This document shows, one piece after another, positions 13,101 to 28,100 of a DNA stretch of 64,000 nt. How positions within the stretch are numbered: the first letter of the stretch is position 1; each line of letters starts with the position of its first letter. The position numbers were made by a program, and so were the translations under genes. Source of the DNA: Hemicentrotus pulcherrimus (Eukaryota > Echinodermata > Echinoidea > Camarodonta > Strongylocentrotidae); the NCBI GenBank assembly GCA_003118195.1, contig BEXV01000066.1:231476-295475 (forward strand), written 5' to 3'. The notes beneath the pieces were generated by a model. The model was given only the letters and a program-made list of their open reading frames with translations, did no database searches and was not told where the DNA came from.

Positions 13101-16100
13101 TGACCATTGCACAGATTGATTTCAACAGATTGTGGTTACTTGTTCGATATCGATAATTCAGAGGGTATGAATTAATTTCGTGATGAAAATTGAACCCGCC
13201 CCTTTCTGTTACTTTGAAAGAATTTCACATAACACATCGAGTTTGATAATATTCGATTAGTCATGAACATCAGACGGGTGAGTCAACGTTGTAGAAAGAC
13301 AGATGGAGGAAATTTAATAGTAAATAAAAAGTAGATATCGAAGCGTTATATTGACGATGGTATGTGAAGTTAGATGAATTATTTGTGCCAAAATTATCAG
13401 TTTTTGCTGATGTGAATATTGTTTGTTCTTTCTCAGTCGTTGCACAGTCGAAATAAGGATTAAATATATTGATACCCAGACAATTAAATTATGGTCCTAT
13501 GTTCACATCAAAGAGACAGACACCAAGCAGACAACAGCCTGTACCCAAACAATAATGACGTTACCTCCGAAGGCCAAACGAGGGTCGGTTTTTAGTCATT
13601 TTAGGGTTGGTCCGGCGGTGTGACCTAGGTATCTATGGGGAATAATCTAATCATGTCGCAAAATAAATGCAGCAATCTTTTATAATTCTCCGATAAAACG
13701 CAAAGAGTTGTCGCTTGCTGTTAGTTATATCATGTGTTTAAATCAAACGTTGAAATGTTAGTGCTTTGTTACTTAAGGATCAGCTGCGGATTGAGGAGCA
13801 ATTTGTAGGCTTCATAATTTAATCATGCACAGTCACGGAGAATCGTGAAGAGCTTCCTCGTGGTGGGCTTAGTGGGGAAAATATCATTTGGTATCACCTA
13901 ATTGAACAACACTGCCCTTGGGATTCGGGGTATATAATTTGAAAATTTCACGACAAGAAAAACATAACAAAGGGATGAATGAAAGATAGTGAATACAGCC
14001 TTTATAATACATATAATATGTATATGCTTTTTTAGAAGTACACTGTAGCTTTGATTATCGTTTATTTAATAGGTTGGCAAATTCCGTTAATTTACAATGA
14101 CTAACCGTCAACATTGTGAGAGGAATTTACAAAATTTATCAGTGAATGGCAGGTAGAATTGTTTAGTACATTTACCATTGATTCATGAAAATTCCCTTTA
14201 CTAGCACTCAATATTTTTATTTTTGTTGATCATAAAAAAATTCCTCATCTTTTTTCTTGACCCTTTACTGAATCAAACCAGAATCTGAATAATTTCAAAA
14301 TAATCCAAAACAGATATACTTTCTTCCGTCCGAATCCGTTGGGTGTCGATGTGTTGATAAAAATAGCAATACTATTCACTAGGAAATGTCCACTCAATTT
14401 CATCTAGGTCATATTCTCTCATCATAACTAGTAGTAACCCACCCCCCCCCCCGCCACAGATGTGAAGATGTGAATAATCACAAGACTTTTATCGCGGAAA
14501 TCCACGACATCTTCAACATCTTGGTCTCATTTCAACTATGTAATCCTTTAAGTTTGTTCTCTTCCCTCACTTAAACAGTTTCACTCTCTGTTCCTCCTTC
14601 CTTCTTATCTTCGTCTTGTGTTATCTCTTTTTTCTTGTTTTTTTTTCTGTTCCTCCTTCCTTCTTATCTTCGTCTTGTGTTATCTCTTTTTTCTTGTTTT
14701 TTTTTTATCTCGTCTCGTCCTCTTTCATTTATCTCCCTTTGACAGGTTTATCCTTTGAAGTATAATGTTTTACTATGACCACAACCTTTCAACGACTCAT
14801 CCCACTTTGTGTGTAGACATGTTTGAGATTTGACGACAAGTTCAACGAATAGTATGTAAATTGTGAAATTTCCTGGAAATGGACAAATCCACTCATTTCA
14901 TTACATTCATATCTACTGTTTAATAAATATTTTTCTTCGTGCCAACCTGTTTCATATTCACGAGAAATATCTTCGAATTTATCACTTGGATTCAGAGTTA
15001 CATTTCACGTTTTATTTTATTCATGTTACCAAGGCGATTGATCAACATAAATATCGGTACACCGGAAAAATGGGGGACGTAACTAGCTGACAGCTCTCCC
15101 TCTGTGTTTTTATTATATTGGACATTTCCTGAGGTATACCATTATAGTGTAATGGGAACCCTCATCATACGGACGGAATTACCATGATTTGCCAGCCTCA
15201 CAAACCCTTGCATCTTGGCTGGTATCGATGACAAAGCGAATTACTTCTTGACAGACATTACTTGGACCAAACAAAATTACTTGCAATTTTTATTCGGAAG
15301 TCGAAACAAAATCATGATTTATTTTAGTTATATTTGAATCAAATTCGATAATATCCTCATTTCCTACGTTACCCCCAGACTGTTTGTGCATATACACTGG
15401 GAAACATACCACACAAACCGATGTGATTAGTAATATCCGTATTGTAAAATATTGATTATGATCTGTTAGACAAAAAAAAAAGTTTCTTTTTTGTAGGCTG
15501 TTCATTTTCTTCAAAAGTAAATTCCCTTTCTTTACCTCCACTTAAAGTAGGTCACATGGAGTCTGCTCAGGCAAATTTGATGGTCGCAAAGAGACCTAAC
15601 GCACCCCTAAATAACATTATATTCTATAACTTTGATCGATTTTATAATCATTAGCCGAGGCACATCTTAATAAATGAATTTGTGTTTGATCTTTACGACC
15701 AACCTTCGGAAACAATTTATGAACATATAGATTCTAATCCGTATACGTCAACGGAACATGATATAATGGCCAGTTAATTTTTTGTTCAAAGGTAAGTTCT
15801 CGAAGATAGTTTGCAAATTCACTACTGCTTTTAACAAAGTAATATTGGCACATATCTTCATAGACATAGTATATATTGAGGAATCGTGACTTAGGGTGGC
15901 GTGCTATCGGATGTGGGTATCTAAAAACTGAACTATTACGTAATAGAACAAAATAACACCAAATTTGCACAATGTTAAGTCTTGATAAAACCGATGTCAC
16001 TAAAACCAGAACACGATCTTTCACTTATCTGATAACCCCCGTAACAGACGTACTTTGTCAAAAATATTTTGAATTGTATATATCGCTACTGGGATATTCA

Positions 16101-19100
16101 AGATGGCGTGATCCTTCCACGCTGAGCAGTGACCATGTGCAATGCAAAAGTACATTTATTGCAAGCATTACGCAATGCATAATTGTCGTTTGGGAAAATC
16201 TGCAAAATTCCTATCTGACAGGGTGTACGATATCTAGCTAGTTTTATCATTTTAGAGTAATTCTGCTTTATTTTGAATGCTAAATGCTGGTAACCATTCT
16301 TACAGAAAGAGACCGATTGTCTTTCGGCATGGGGACTTCAAAATGTTGTATATATTTAATGTAATGATGTTTTTTTTTTTCTTCCTTGTGATGTAACATT
16401 ACTGATGGCATGAAAATCATGATTTTCAGACTAAACTACGCAATCTTAGGATCGTGGTTGGGAAGTAGAAGCCCCAAGCTACCTCCTTCTTATTGCCAGT
16501 GTGGGGTATATCTGTCAAGCCTGATATCCGCGAGTATCCCCAGAGGGAGGTACTCCACCAGTCAGAATAGGGTAGTGAAAAGCTTGGTCGCCCTATGGTT
16601 CCGGAACTTGGCTGGTTTATTTTTGGGGCAGGGCCAGATGATCGAGCTACTTGAACTCCGATGCTCTAGATGGGTTCTTCATTTTTTACGGATCACGTTA
16701 ATGACAAGAAGGCATGGCGTAAAATAGTGCTTAATTAATTTTAGCGGTAAGCTGTAAACTTTTAATCGACTGCATTAGGCGTGATGTTTAACAAATAGTT
16801 CCTTCCTCATCTAAACATTTGAACAAACATCCTAAGCTTTGCCGTTCCTTATGAAACGCTTGAGCTGGATCTGTCATTTCTGCATTCTTTTGGAACCGTT
16901 CCAGTGATCACAATCTCAGGCATTGAGGGAAAAGATATTTCAATCAAACGAAAGCAAACAGAGCCAACAGTCCATGTGTCGTTGATTATACTGATTGAGC
17001 TTTCAGTCATCAGCCGTCGCTAATATTGAAAATTATCCAGAGTAAAACGATTCCTAACAGCATAAACTAAAATCGAAAATCATTTTATTGTTGTGGTTGC
17101 CAAGTATTGATATTTTATACTTTCGAAAGGAATGGGGCGATTCTTTATGAATACTAGAAAATACATTTTTTGATTATTCATTTAGGGAAATGATGCAATT
17201 CCAATGTATCATTTAATCCAGGAAGAACACATGGCCTCTGCGTTCACGTCTACATAGATCCATGTGACAGTTTGATGTCAACAAATGTAAGGGATCTACA
17301 TGTAGCATCTGTCTTGGCCATCTATAATTATGCACATGTCTGATCTCCATCTACAATTTTGATACAAGTACATTTTATACAGATAACTCCTCTATATAAA
17401 TGTAATGCTTCCTGGAAGAAATTTCAATTATTGAAACATATTTGTGGCTTACACCAAGTAAATAAGATCCATTGATCGATCTGTATTGAAAAACAAGTAA
17501 GAAAAAATCTGGAACCAGCGGGACTTGAACCTGCCATCTACTGCTTGCGACTCTACCACCAGGCCATCATTGGCCCATGGCACAGTCACGGTGAACTAGA
17601 AACAAATACCCAAGCTCTCCTGAGCTTATACTTGTGGCCTGGTGGTAGTGTCGCTGCCCGGCAAGATAACTCCTGTTGTCAAAAGTAAACATGTCATTTG
17701 AATACTTATCTTGGTTTCCAGCTCACCGCACACTAACTTTACGATTCATAATACGATTCATTTGTTAGAGACATGTAAAATCTTTATGACCGATGAGCTG
17801 AATGAACATATGATTAAGAAAATCTAAATCTCAATGGATTTCATGCTTCCTTCGAAGAGAGAAGGCTAAACCAGCTCAGAACCGTAGTGACGTCAGCCCA
17901 GTAGTGCGATAGACCACGATTCGGAGCCGATTCGGCTTTAATCTCACTAGAACAGTTTAAGGCAATACAATCCCGGTTGCTTGTATTATTATCTTTATGT
18001 AGAAGCTAAATCAGGAAGATGACGTTTGTTTAGATTTTATATCTTAAACAATTGCCATTACATCGAAAATCAGATCGCAGGACTATCTTTGAATGTGCCG
18101 TGGGCTTTACACGAATGACTTTATCCATGTCTCCTTCGCTTTGTTCCACTCGCAGGGCATCATTTCTACCCGAGCGACCGTAGTCGTGACTTTTCATCTC
18201 CTTACATACCTGAATCCTTCTAGTAAGCAGCTCGATGGTATCTGCTGCGATGGCATCTCTACAGACATATGTGATACCAAGTGCGACAACAAATTTGAAA
18301 TATGCTTCGGGCCTCTTGGAAAGTAAGACATATAGACAAAAAAAAAATGAATGAGTGTATACATATATTTTGTATGGGGTTTCAATTTTGTGCTGTTTGT
18401 TTAAAGTTGTAAGTGTAAAACACACGAAGAAGAAGATATACATGTAGCTAACTGTTTGAAGATTGCTTAAAAAGTGCAACTCATAATCCTAATGCATTTT
18501 GTCTATTCATAGTATGTTTACTATCATTAAATTTATACTTATGTATTTTCATCGTCGCAAACATTCATCCACGTCTGCGTACTTAGGCGTATTTTTAACC
18601 TGATCTACGATTAGTACTTACAGGTAGGCCTACTTTTTAGTCAATGTAAGTGGTCACGATACAACAATAATAGGTTAAGAAACAACGCTTTTATTTTGTT
18701 ATTCGCGATCTTAATCAGTTACAATATGTTTCTCGAAGAACTATACAATAACGATCAATTCGAGTACCTTTAAAAAACTTTCCCTTTTTTTCAGCGACAC
18801 GAGCACTGAAGACTGTACTTATGGAAAGTATAAAACAAGGAAGATCCATGAGGATCGAGACCTGTTCCTCTTCCCTACTCCACTCCCTGGTGGTGTACCC
18901 AACCCGATGATAATCAGGATTGAAGAATGGAAGGTATGATTTATTAGACGTTCTTACATTACTTAAAGCCACTGCACTTCATATGACCATGAAATAGTAA
19001 TTGGTGACCAAAACACATGTACCATAGAGGAATTGGGAACAGCGGTATACTACAGTTGGTCGTAAGTAATCTGAAAATCCCCCTCGTCATTTTTTAAGTT

Positions 19101-22100
19101 AAGTTTGGTGAGTAGGCCAATCTGAAAGGTGGACAATTATATGTATTAAAAAATATATATTCACATTTTGTTTACAGACAGGTTTTCGACTTCAAATGAA
19201 TGTTATGGATACCAACTCCTACTATGATCCGGAAATACTGGTCGATGTCTACAGGCGCAACTTCCATTTGCGACCCGGAAGGAGTCCGGTACGAGCTCGT
19301 AAGAACAGGATGATTCTTGATGGAGAAGGCTCTTCCAGGTTAGTGTGATATTTATCAGTGCTTTCTGCTCTGCAAGAAGAATTTTTGAAAATAGATTTTG
19401 TTTGAATGTTCATCCTTTAAAAGTGAATGATAAAGTCGTGTCGTGGTCTAGTGGATATGTCGCATGACTGGAGAATCATTTGGTTCCCGGTTCGAGTCCC
19501 ACCGTGACACACGATGTCCGTTAGCACGATATTTATCTACATTTGCCACTTAACACCCAGGGAGGTGTTTCACAAAGATCCTAAGTAGAACTTAACTCTA
19601 AGTTGAACTTAAAAAGTTATGGAGAGCCATTTGTAGCCTTAAAATAAAATATATTCAGAAGCGAAAAATCAAGTATTTTAGACTTTCCATAAATTCCACA
19701 TCAAGAACATGAAATCTCCCATGATACTAGGAAATACAAATGATTTGAATCAACATTTTATGCCTTTTGAAATAACTTATACAAAATATTTTCAAGGATG
19801 CTAATGGCTTTCCATAACTTTTAAGTCCAACTTAGAGATAAGTTTGACTTAGGATCTTTGTGAAACACCTCCCAGGTGTAGTAAATGGTTACCTGGTAAG
19901 AAGACTTTCCTTTAATGCTTGCGCGCCTTATCATGGTAGCTCTTCACCTCATGAAGAACAGCATTAATACTGATGAGGTTATCCTGGCGAAAACAAGACA
20001 TTATTATTATTTATATCATTATTGTTATTGTAAAGTTGAGTTCAAAGTATAAAAAAGGGAAGACAGCTACGAAAAAATGCGGGAAATTAAAAACCGAATT
20101 TCGATATTTGAGAATAATATAAGAAACATCGTAATGAACTTTGTGTGTGTTAGCCTAAACGCATGAAGTCTTTGAAGTAAGCCTGAATAGAAGTAGTTGA
20201 TGTGGTACCAAAACGGATTAACCCATGAAATCTTGTTATTTGGGGTTTACGAGCAAAATATTGAAAAAACATTGTATAATACACGATAAATTCAATTTTG
20301 CCTTTGTGTGCCTGTAATGAGTTTTTACTGCAATTTAGTATATCATTTTATTTCTTCTCCCAGGCTTGTGGTAGACGTTAAACTATACTGCGATTCACAT
20401 TACTATGGTCCAGAGTGTTCTGTGTATTGCCGACCCCGAGGAGATGGAATCGATCACTTCTACTGTGACTCCCTAACAGGAGATATCATCTGTGATGCTG
20501 GTTATACTGGGCACCGGTGTACAGAGGTAGGTATACAATGACCAGGAAAAAAGCGATATAGCGATTAGTAATTATGACTCACAATGACAATAGGTTCAGC
20601 TATGTTATATAACTGTCTCTTTCTACCCACGTGTTAGGTCACTGGTAGGAGAAATCTCTTTATTAAACTTTGTTATGTAAATGGATTAATTCCTTGATTA
20701 CTGCATCTTTTCGATTCATAACAAAAAAAAAAAAATGGAATTGCGTGGGATTTGGACGCACGGTTAGATTCTGTTCATATGTCGTTCTCATTGAACTGTC
20801 TTATTTTCATCATCCAGCAAAATGTATTCTGATCAGTGTGATTATAAATGAGATTTCAGTCTTGTTCCAATTTCCTATCATTTACATTTTCTTTCATAAG
20901 GAAATCGATGAATGCGCTTCAGTGCCATGTCAAAATAACGGCACTTGCCACGACGTGGTGAACGGCTTTTGGTGTACATGCCAAGAGGGTACTACTGGTA
21001 AGTATATGAAATAAAGTTCATCTTTATACAATTCTAAATGAATCTCCATGTACACACCGCGGCACTAATGTCCTCTGGCAAGACATAGGTCTACATTTGC
21101 CACGTTCCCAGATGTTAAATGGGTACCCGGTAGGATGCGAAAGCTAATGTGGTTTGGTTAGCAAGTGGCGCTTGTAAAATGGCGACTGGTTGGAATGCTC
21201 CCCAGGGAGTGGAGAATGTACATACCTCGTATGCGGGTATGCATGAATCCGATGAACGGGGTAATAATATATATCTGTAAAGCGCATTGAGAGGGCCTGC
21301 GGTCCTGAAATACGCTATTTAAGGACGAACTATTATTGTTAATATAATTTCCTCTCAATCAAATAGAAAAAAGACTCCTACATCCTATATAATGGCTACG
21401 TGAAATCAACCCCGGACTGTTTATTGGTTATAACACAAGACCGATTCCAATTTTGTATTTTCAGGCAATGTGTGTCAAACGAATCCCGATGACTGTCAAC
21501 TCAACGAGTGTACAAACGGAGCGTCCTGTGTTGATGGATATGCCGCTTATACCTGCATCTGTCCACCAGGGTTCGCTGGGACATACTGCGAGTTCAATAT
21601 CAACGAATGTGCCAGTTATCCTTGTCACAACAATGCTATCTGTTCTGACGGTATTGATGGATATATCTGTCTATGTGTACCTGGATTTACCGGTACTCAT
21701 TGTGAGACTGACATCGATGAATGTGCAAGTGATCCCTGTTACAACGATGCCACTTGTATAGACAGAATCAACAAGTATAAGTGTAGATGTGTCAAAGGCT
21801 ATGAAGGAGAACATTGCGAGGTTAATATCGACGAATGTGCCAGTTATCCTTGTCAAAATGGAGCGACCTGTATTGATGAGGTCAATGGCTTTGAATGTAC
21901 TTGTAACCCAGGATATCAAGGAAAAGTCTGCCATATCAACACAGACGAATGTAAAAGTAATCCATGTTTTAACGGAGGGGAGTGCGTAGATGGGGTTAAC
22001 GGCTACAATTGTAGTTGTCCTCCTGGGTACAATGGAGTACACTGCGAGTTTAACATTAACGAATGTGCAAGTGACCCTTGCATTCATGACAGCACCTGCA

Positions 22101-25100
22101 ATGATCTTGTCGATGGATATCGATGTGATTGTCTACCGGGGTACGAAGGTGCAGAATGTCAGATCGAAATAGATGAATGCAACAGTGATCCTTGCCAAAA
22201 TAAAGCACCATGTGTCGATGTTGTTAATGGATACTTATGTGTGTGCCTACCTGGATACGAAGGTTCTGAATGTGAGACGGATACCGACGAATGTTACAGT
22301 GATCCTTGTCAAAATGATGGCAGATGTCTCGATAGAGTCGATGGATACGAATGCGAATGTGAAGAAGGTTTCGAAGGAATTCACTGCGAAATTAACATCG
22401 ATGAATGTGAAAGTGCACCGTGTATGAACCAAGGAACATGTGAAGATGGAATAAATGGATACACCTGCATATGCATGCCAGGATTTACAGGAGTGGAATG
22501 TGAAATTAACATCGACGAATGTGCGAGTGGACCATGTCAAAATGATGCCTCTTGTGTTGACGGAGTGAATGGTTACATCTGTGAGTGTACACCAGGATAT
22601 AACGGTATATTCTGTGAAATCAACATAGATGAGTGTGCATCTTTGCCTTGTGTGAATGGTGCGACATGCACAGATGAAGTTAACGGGTATGCATGCAGTT
22701 GTAGTCCAGGATACAGCGATGTCCATTGTCATATAGAAATAAACGAGTGCGCAAGTGTTGTTTGCCAACATGACGGAACATGTATTGATCATATCAATCG
22801 GTATGAATGTGTTTGTTCACCTGGATACACAGGCTTACAATGCGAGATTGATATAAATGAATGCGAAAGTTACCCATGTCAAAATGGCGCAACTTGCAAA
22901 GACCGCATTAATGGATACCAGTGTAAATGCTCGAAGGGCTACGAAGGACTGAACTGTGAAATTGAAATTGACGAGTGTTCCAGCTCACCATGTGAGAATG
23001 GTGCTTCTTGCGTTGATGATATAAATGGGTATACATGCCCGTGTCAACCCGGATATGAAGGAGTACATTGCCAAACGGACATTGATGAGTGTTCTAGCGA
23101 CCCCTGTCAAAACGGTGCACTCTGCGTAGACAAAGTCAATCACTATCGTTGCAAATGCAAGGCAGGGTACACAGGGACAAACTGTAATATTGAAATAGAC
23201 GAGTGTTCAAGCGACCCTTGCGACAACGGTGGTCTGTGCGTTGATGAGGTAGACGGATATACATGTGAATGTGTCCCGGGTTACACAGGGACAAACTGTG
23301 AAACCAACATTGATGAGTGCGAAAGCTCCCCTTGTGAGAATGGAGGATCTTGTAATGATGATATCAATCGGTTTAGCTGCAGTTGTCTACCTGGGTACAA
23401 CGGACGAGTGTGTCAAAATGATATTGATGAATGCGCAAGTGATCCATGTTTCAACGATGCCACATGTGAAGATGAAGTAAATGGATACTACTGCATGTGC
23501 GTTCCCGGCTTTAAGGGAATACGCTGTGCACGAAACGTTAACGAATGCCAGTCTGATCCCTGTGCCAATGGGGCATCATGTATAGATGATATCAATGGTT
23601 ACAGATGTAAATGTGCTCCTGGTTTTGACGGGGTACACTGTGAAAATGACATTGATGAATGTGGAAGCTCTCCTTGTTTCAATGGGGCCGAATGTATCGA
23701 CCGTGTCAACAAATACAAGTGTAGATGTCTCCTGGGATATGCAGGTACACATTGTTTAGTAGATATCGATGAATGTGCTAGCGGTCCTTGTTTGAATGGG
23801 GCCTCGTGTCTAGATCAAATCAATCAGTTAGAATGTGTTTGTGTCCCTGGGTTCGAGGGAGTCACGTGCGAAACTGACATAGATGAATGCTCTAGCTCTC
23901 CCTGCAAGAATAACGCTACATGTGTGGACCACATCAACCACTACACCTGTAACTGTTTGCCAGGGTTCGAAAGCGTACATTGCCATGTAGACATTGATGA
24001 ATGTTCAAGTAATCCATGTGAACATGGATCCACTTGTGAGGACCTGATCAATGGTTACCAATGCCACTGCCGTCCCGGATATGAAGGAGTTCATTGCGAA
24101 ATTGAAATAGACGAGTGCCAAAGTGATCCCTGTTTGAACGCTGCAAACTGCATAGACAGAATCAACAAGTATAGGTGCAACTGCTTACCTGGCTACGCAG
24201 GTGTTCATTGCGAAGTAAACGTGGAAGAATGTGAAAGCGACCCTTGTAAAAATGGTGGATTTTGTGAAGACCACGTCAACCATTTCATTTGCCAGTGCCA
24301 ACCAGGATTCAACGGGATAGTTTGTGAGATGAATATTCAAGAGTGTGAAAGCGAACCATGTTTGAATAATGCCACGTGTGTTGACGATATCGATGGATAT
24401 CAATGCGACTGTCAACCCGGTTTTGAAGGAACACACTGTGAGGTAGACATTGACGAGTGTGGATCAGATCCTTGTCAAAATGGAGCAACGTGTTCTGACA
24501 AGATAAACCATTATATCTGTAATTGTGATCCAGGATACGTTGGTACTCACTGCGAACATGAAGTTAATGAATGCGACAGCTCACCTTGCCAAAATGGTGC
24601 CAGCTGCATTGACCGTGTGAACAAATACAAGTGTAAATGCTTACCTGGATATACTGGTACCCACTGCGAAATTGATATCAATGAATGAGATTCAGACCCA
24701 TGCCAGAATGATGCCACCTGTCTGGATAGGATCGATGAGTTCGTTTGTGAATGCGCTCCTGGATATGAAGGAACACACTGTGAAGTTGACATTGATGAAT
24801 GTGCAAGCTCACCTTGCGTGAACGATGCATCATGTGAAGACAACGTGAATGGATACACATGCCATTGTTTAGCAGGATATGAAGGAATACATTGTGAATC
24901 AGAAATCAACGAATGCTCTAGCAGTCCCTGTCAGAACGATGCCGTCTGCTCCAACCTCGTCAACGAATATGAATGCATTTGCAAACCCGGCTTTACGGGT
25001 GTACATTGCGAGGTAGATATAGATGAATGCAATAGTGGCCCTTGCATGAACAACGCAACTTGTATAGATCGTGTGGATAGGTACAAATGCAAATGTGTCC

Positions 25101-28100
25101 CAGGATATGAAGGAGCCCACTGTGAAACTAACATAAATGAATGTGAAAGCTCACCATGTCAAAACAACGGCGACTGTGTTGATGAAATAAATCGATTTAC
25201 ATGCCAGTGCCTTGCTGGCTTTCAGGGTATACTTTGTGAAGTAAATATAGATGAATGCAGTAGCATGCCTTGCCAGAATAATGCCACATGTCTCGATGAA
25301 ATTAATAGATATTCCTGTGAGTGTCTTCCAGGCTTTAAAGGGATTCACTGTGAAACGAATATTGATGAATGTGCATCATCACCATGTGACAATGGAGCAA
25401 CATGTATTGACAACATCAACGGATTTTACTGCAACTGCGTTCCAGGATACATAGATACATTCTGTGAAACAGACGCTGATGAGTGCGAAAGTGACCCATG
25501 CCAGAATGGGGCAATTTGTGTTGATCGAGTCAACAGATACAAATGTCGGTGTTTGGACGGTTTTGAGGGTACCCACTGCGAGGTTAACATAGATGAATGT
25601 GGAAGCAACCCATGTATTAATGGTGCCACATGTATCGACATGATAGATGCATTCGAGTGTACTTGTGTTCCAGGATTTGCAGGAGTAACTTGTGAAACGA
25701 ATATTAATGAATGCGCAAGCGAGCCATGTTTTAATGATGGAAGATGTGTAGACTTAGTTGCCGGATACATTTGCGAATGCATTGAGGGATTCAATGGACG
25801 TCATTGCAATAATAACATAGACGAATGTGATAGTAGTCCGTGTTTGAACAATGCAACTTGCATCGACCGAGTGGACGAATATGAGTGCCGATGTCGGCCA
25901 GGTTATGAAGGTATTCACTGCGGAATTGACATCGATGAATGTACCTCATCGCCATGCCAACATGGAGCTACGTGTGTAGATATGATAAACGGCTACGAAT
26001 GTGAATGCCTCCATGGATATGAAGGAATCCTTTGCGGGATAAATACAGATGAATGCGATAGTAATCCCTGTCAAAATGCGGGAACTTGTATTGATCGAGT
26101 AGACAAATACAAGTGCAAATGCCGACCTGGCTTTGAAGGAAACGAATGTGAAGTTGATATCAATGAATGCAGCAGTGATCCTTGTAATAATGGAGCAACT
26201 TGCAGGGACGAAATCAATGGATTCTTATGTGAGTGTACTGCTGGATTTGAAGGAATTCATTGTGAGGTAGACATCGACGAATGTGAAAGCGGACCTTGTG
26301 AAAATGGTGCTACATGTGTGGATCAAGTGAATGGATATTCGTGTAGTTGTGACCTTGGGTACGATGGCATTCTCTGTGAAATTAACATCGACGAGTGTGG
26401 AAGTAACCCATGCTTGAATGATGCGAGTTGTCTCGATAAGATCAATGGATACATGTGCCAATGTGCAAACGGGTATGATGGCATCCTCTGTGAGAACAAC
26501 ATAGATGAGTGTGCTAGTGTACCTTGTTACAACGATGGCAAGTGTAAAGACAAGGTAAACGGTTACATGTGTAAATGTCAAGAAGGATTTGAAGGAGTGC
26601 ACTGTGAAAATGACATTGACGAGTGCTTCAGTTCTCCATGTATGAATTTAGCAAATTGTGAAGATTTGATTGCTGGATACCAGTGTGAATGCAGGCCTGG
26701 TTATACGGGTGTCCATTGTGAAACAGACATTGATGAATGTGCCAGTTCTCCTTGTGAAAATGGAGCTACCTGCATGGACGAGGTTAATGGATACATATGT
26801 TTATGTGTTCCAGGTTACCAAGGTCTCTTTTGTGAGGTTGATATAAACGAATGTGCCAGTGATCCATGCCAGAACAATGCTACATGCGTGGATAAAGTCG
26901 ACAGATATAAATGCATATGTGTTGCTGGTTTTCGTGGAAAGGAATGCCAATCCAACTTTGATGAATGCACTAGCAATCCATGTTTGAACGACGGACAATG
27001 CGAGGATGGCGTAAATGATTTTGTATGCCATTGTCAACCAGGTTATACCGGTGATCTGTGTGAAATTGACATTGATGAATGCGAATCATCGCCTTGTCAA
27101 AATGGAGCTGTCTGTATTGACCAAATCAACGGGTTTACTTGTGACTGCGAGGATGGTTATGATGGCACCTTGTGCTCAACTGATATCAATGAATGTTCCA
27201 GTCAACCTTGTTTGAATAACGCAAGTTGCACTGACTTTGTAAATCGATTTGAATGCAGTTGCGTACCAGGGTTCGAAGGAACACTATGTGGGAAAAACAT
27301 AAATGAATGCAGAAGCAACCCATGTTTGAATAACGGAGAGTGTGTTGACGACATCAATATGTATTTCTGTAGATGCACTCCCGGATTTGAAAGTGTGCAA
27401 TGCGAAATTGAAATTGATGAATGTTCTAGCGATCCTTGTCAAAATGATGCTCACTGCCGTGATCATGTTAACGGCTACAACTGTGAATGTGTACCAGGTT
27501 ATGAAGGAACCTACTGTGAGATTAATACAGACGAATGTTTGAGTGACCCATGCTTACATGGAGCGGCTTGCCATGATATGATCAACGGATACCAGTGTTT
27601 GTGCCGAGCAGGATACAATGGTGCGAATTGTGAGAATAATATTAAAGAATGTATCAGCAATCCTTGTTTTAATGATGGCATCTGCGTGGACAAAGTCAAC
27701 CGATACAAATGCTTATGTCAAGAAGGGTTTGAAGGAGTCCACTGTGAAATAAATATCAATGAGTGCGCAAGTGATCCCTGCATGAATGCTGGTTTGTGTT
27801 TTGACCAGGTAAATAGCTATCAGTGTCTTTGCCAACTGGGATTCACGGGCGTTCATTGCGAAATAGATATCGACGAATGTAGTAGCGACCCATGCCAAAA
27901 CAAAGCGAACTGCATCGATTTCATAAACAGATATGAATGCCACTGTAAACCTGGATATGAAGGTATTCACTGCGAAACGGACGTCAACGAATGTGAGAGA
28001 AATCCTTGTTTTAATGGTGCCACATGCACAGATAAAGTGAATCGGTTCAGGTGTTCCTGTCTTCCTGGATATGAAGGAGAGTTATGTGAAATTGATATAG

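Larger units (their letters stand above)
7182..18155 (+). other. Intron 1 (10,974 bp)
   Basis: Bounded by GTGAGT and a CTCGCAG acceptor. Holds a (CAAAT)n tract (7820-7849), a small element with inverted ends (8741-8886), a compound GA/TA microsatellite (10036-10255), a 59-bp tandem duplication (14587-14708) and a minus-strand tRNA-like fragment (17511-17573). Open frames within it, such as 105 codons at 16410-16727, show no recognised domain and no exon-like splice context. Confidence 0.6.
19339..20363 (+). other. Intron 4 with nested SINE and foldback element
   Basis: About 1 kb. Most of it is a tRNA-derived SINE interrupted by a 310-bp inverted-repeat element. The remaining sequence shows no other feature. 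GT-AG boundaries. Confidence 0.75.

Noticed and set aside
16410..16727. 105-codon open frame in intron 1
   Set aside because: No recognised domain, no splice sites and no homology I can see. Length alone is plausible by chance.
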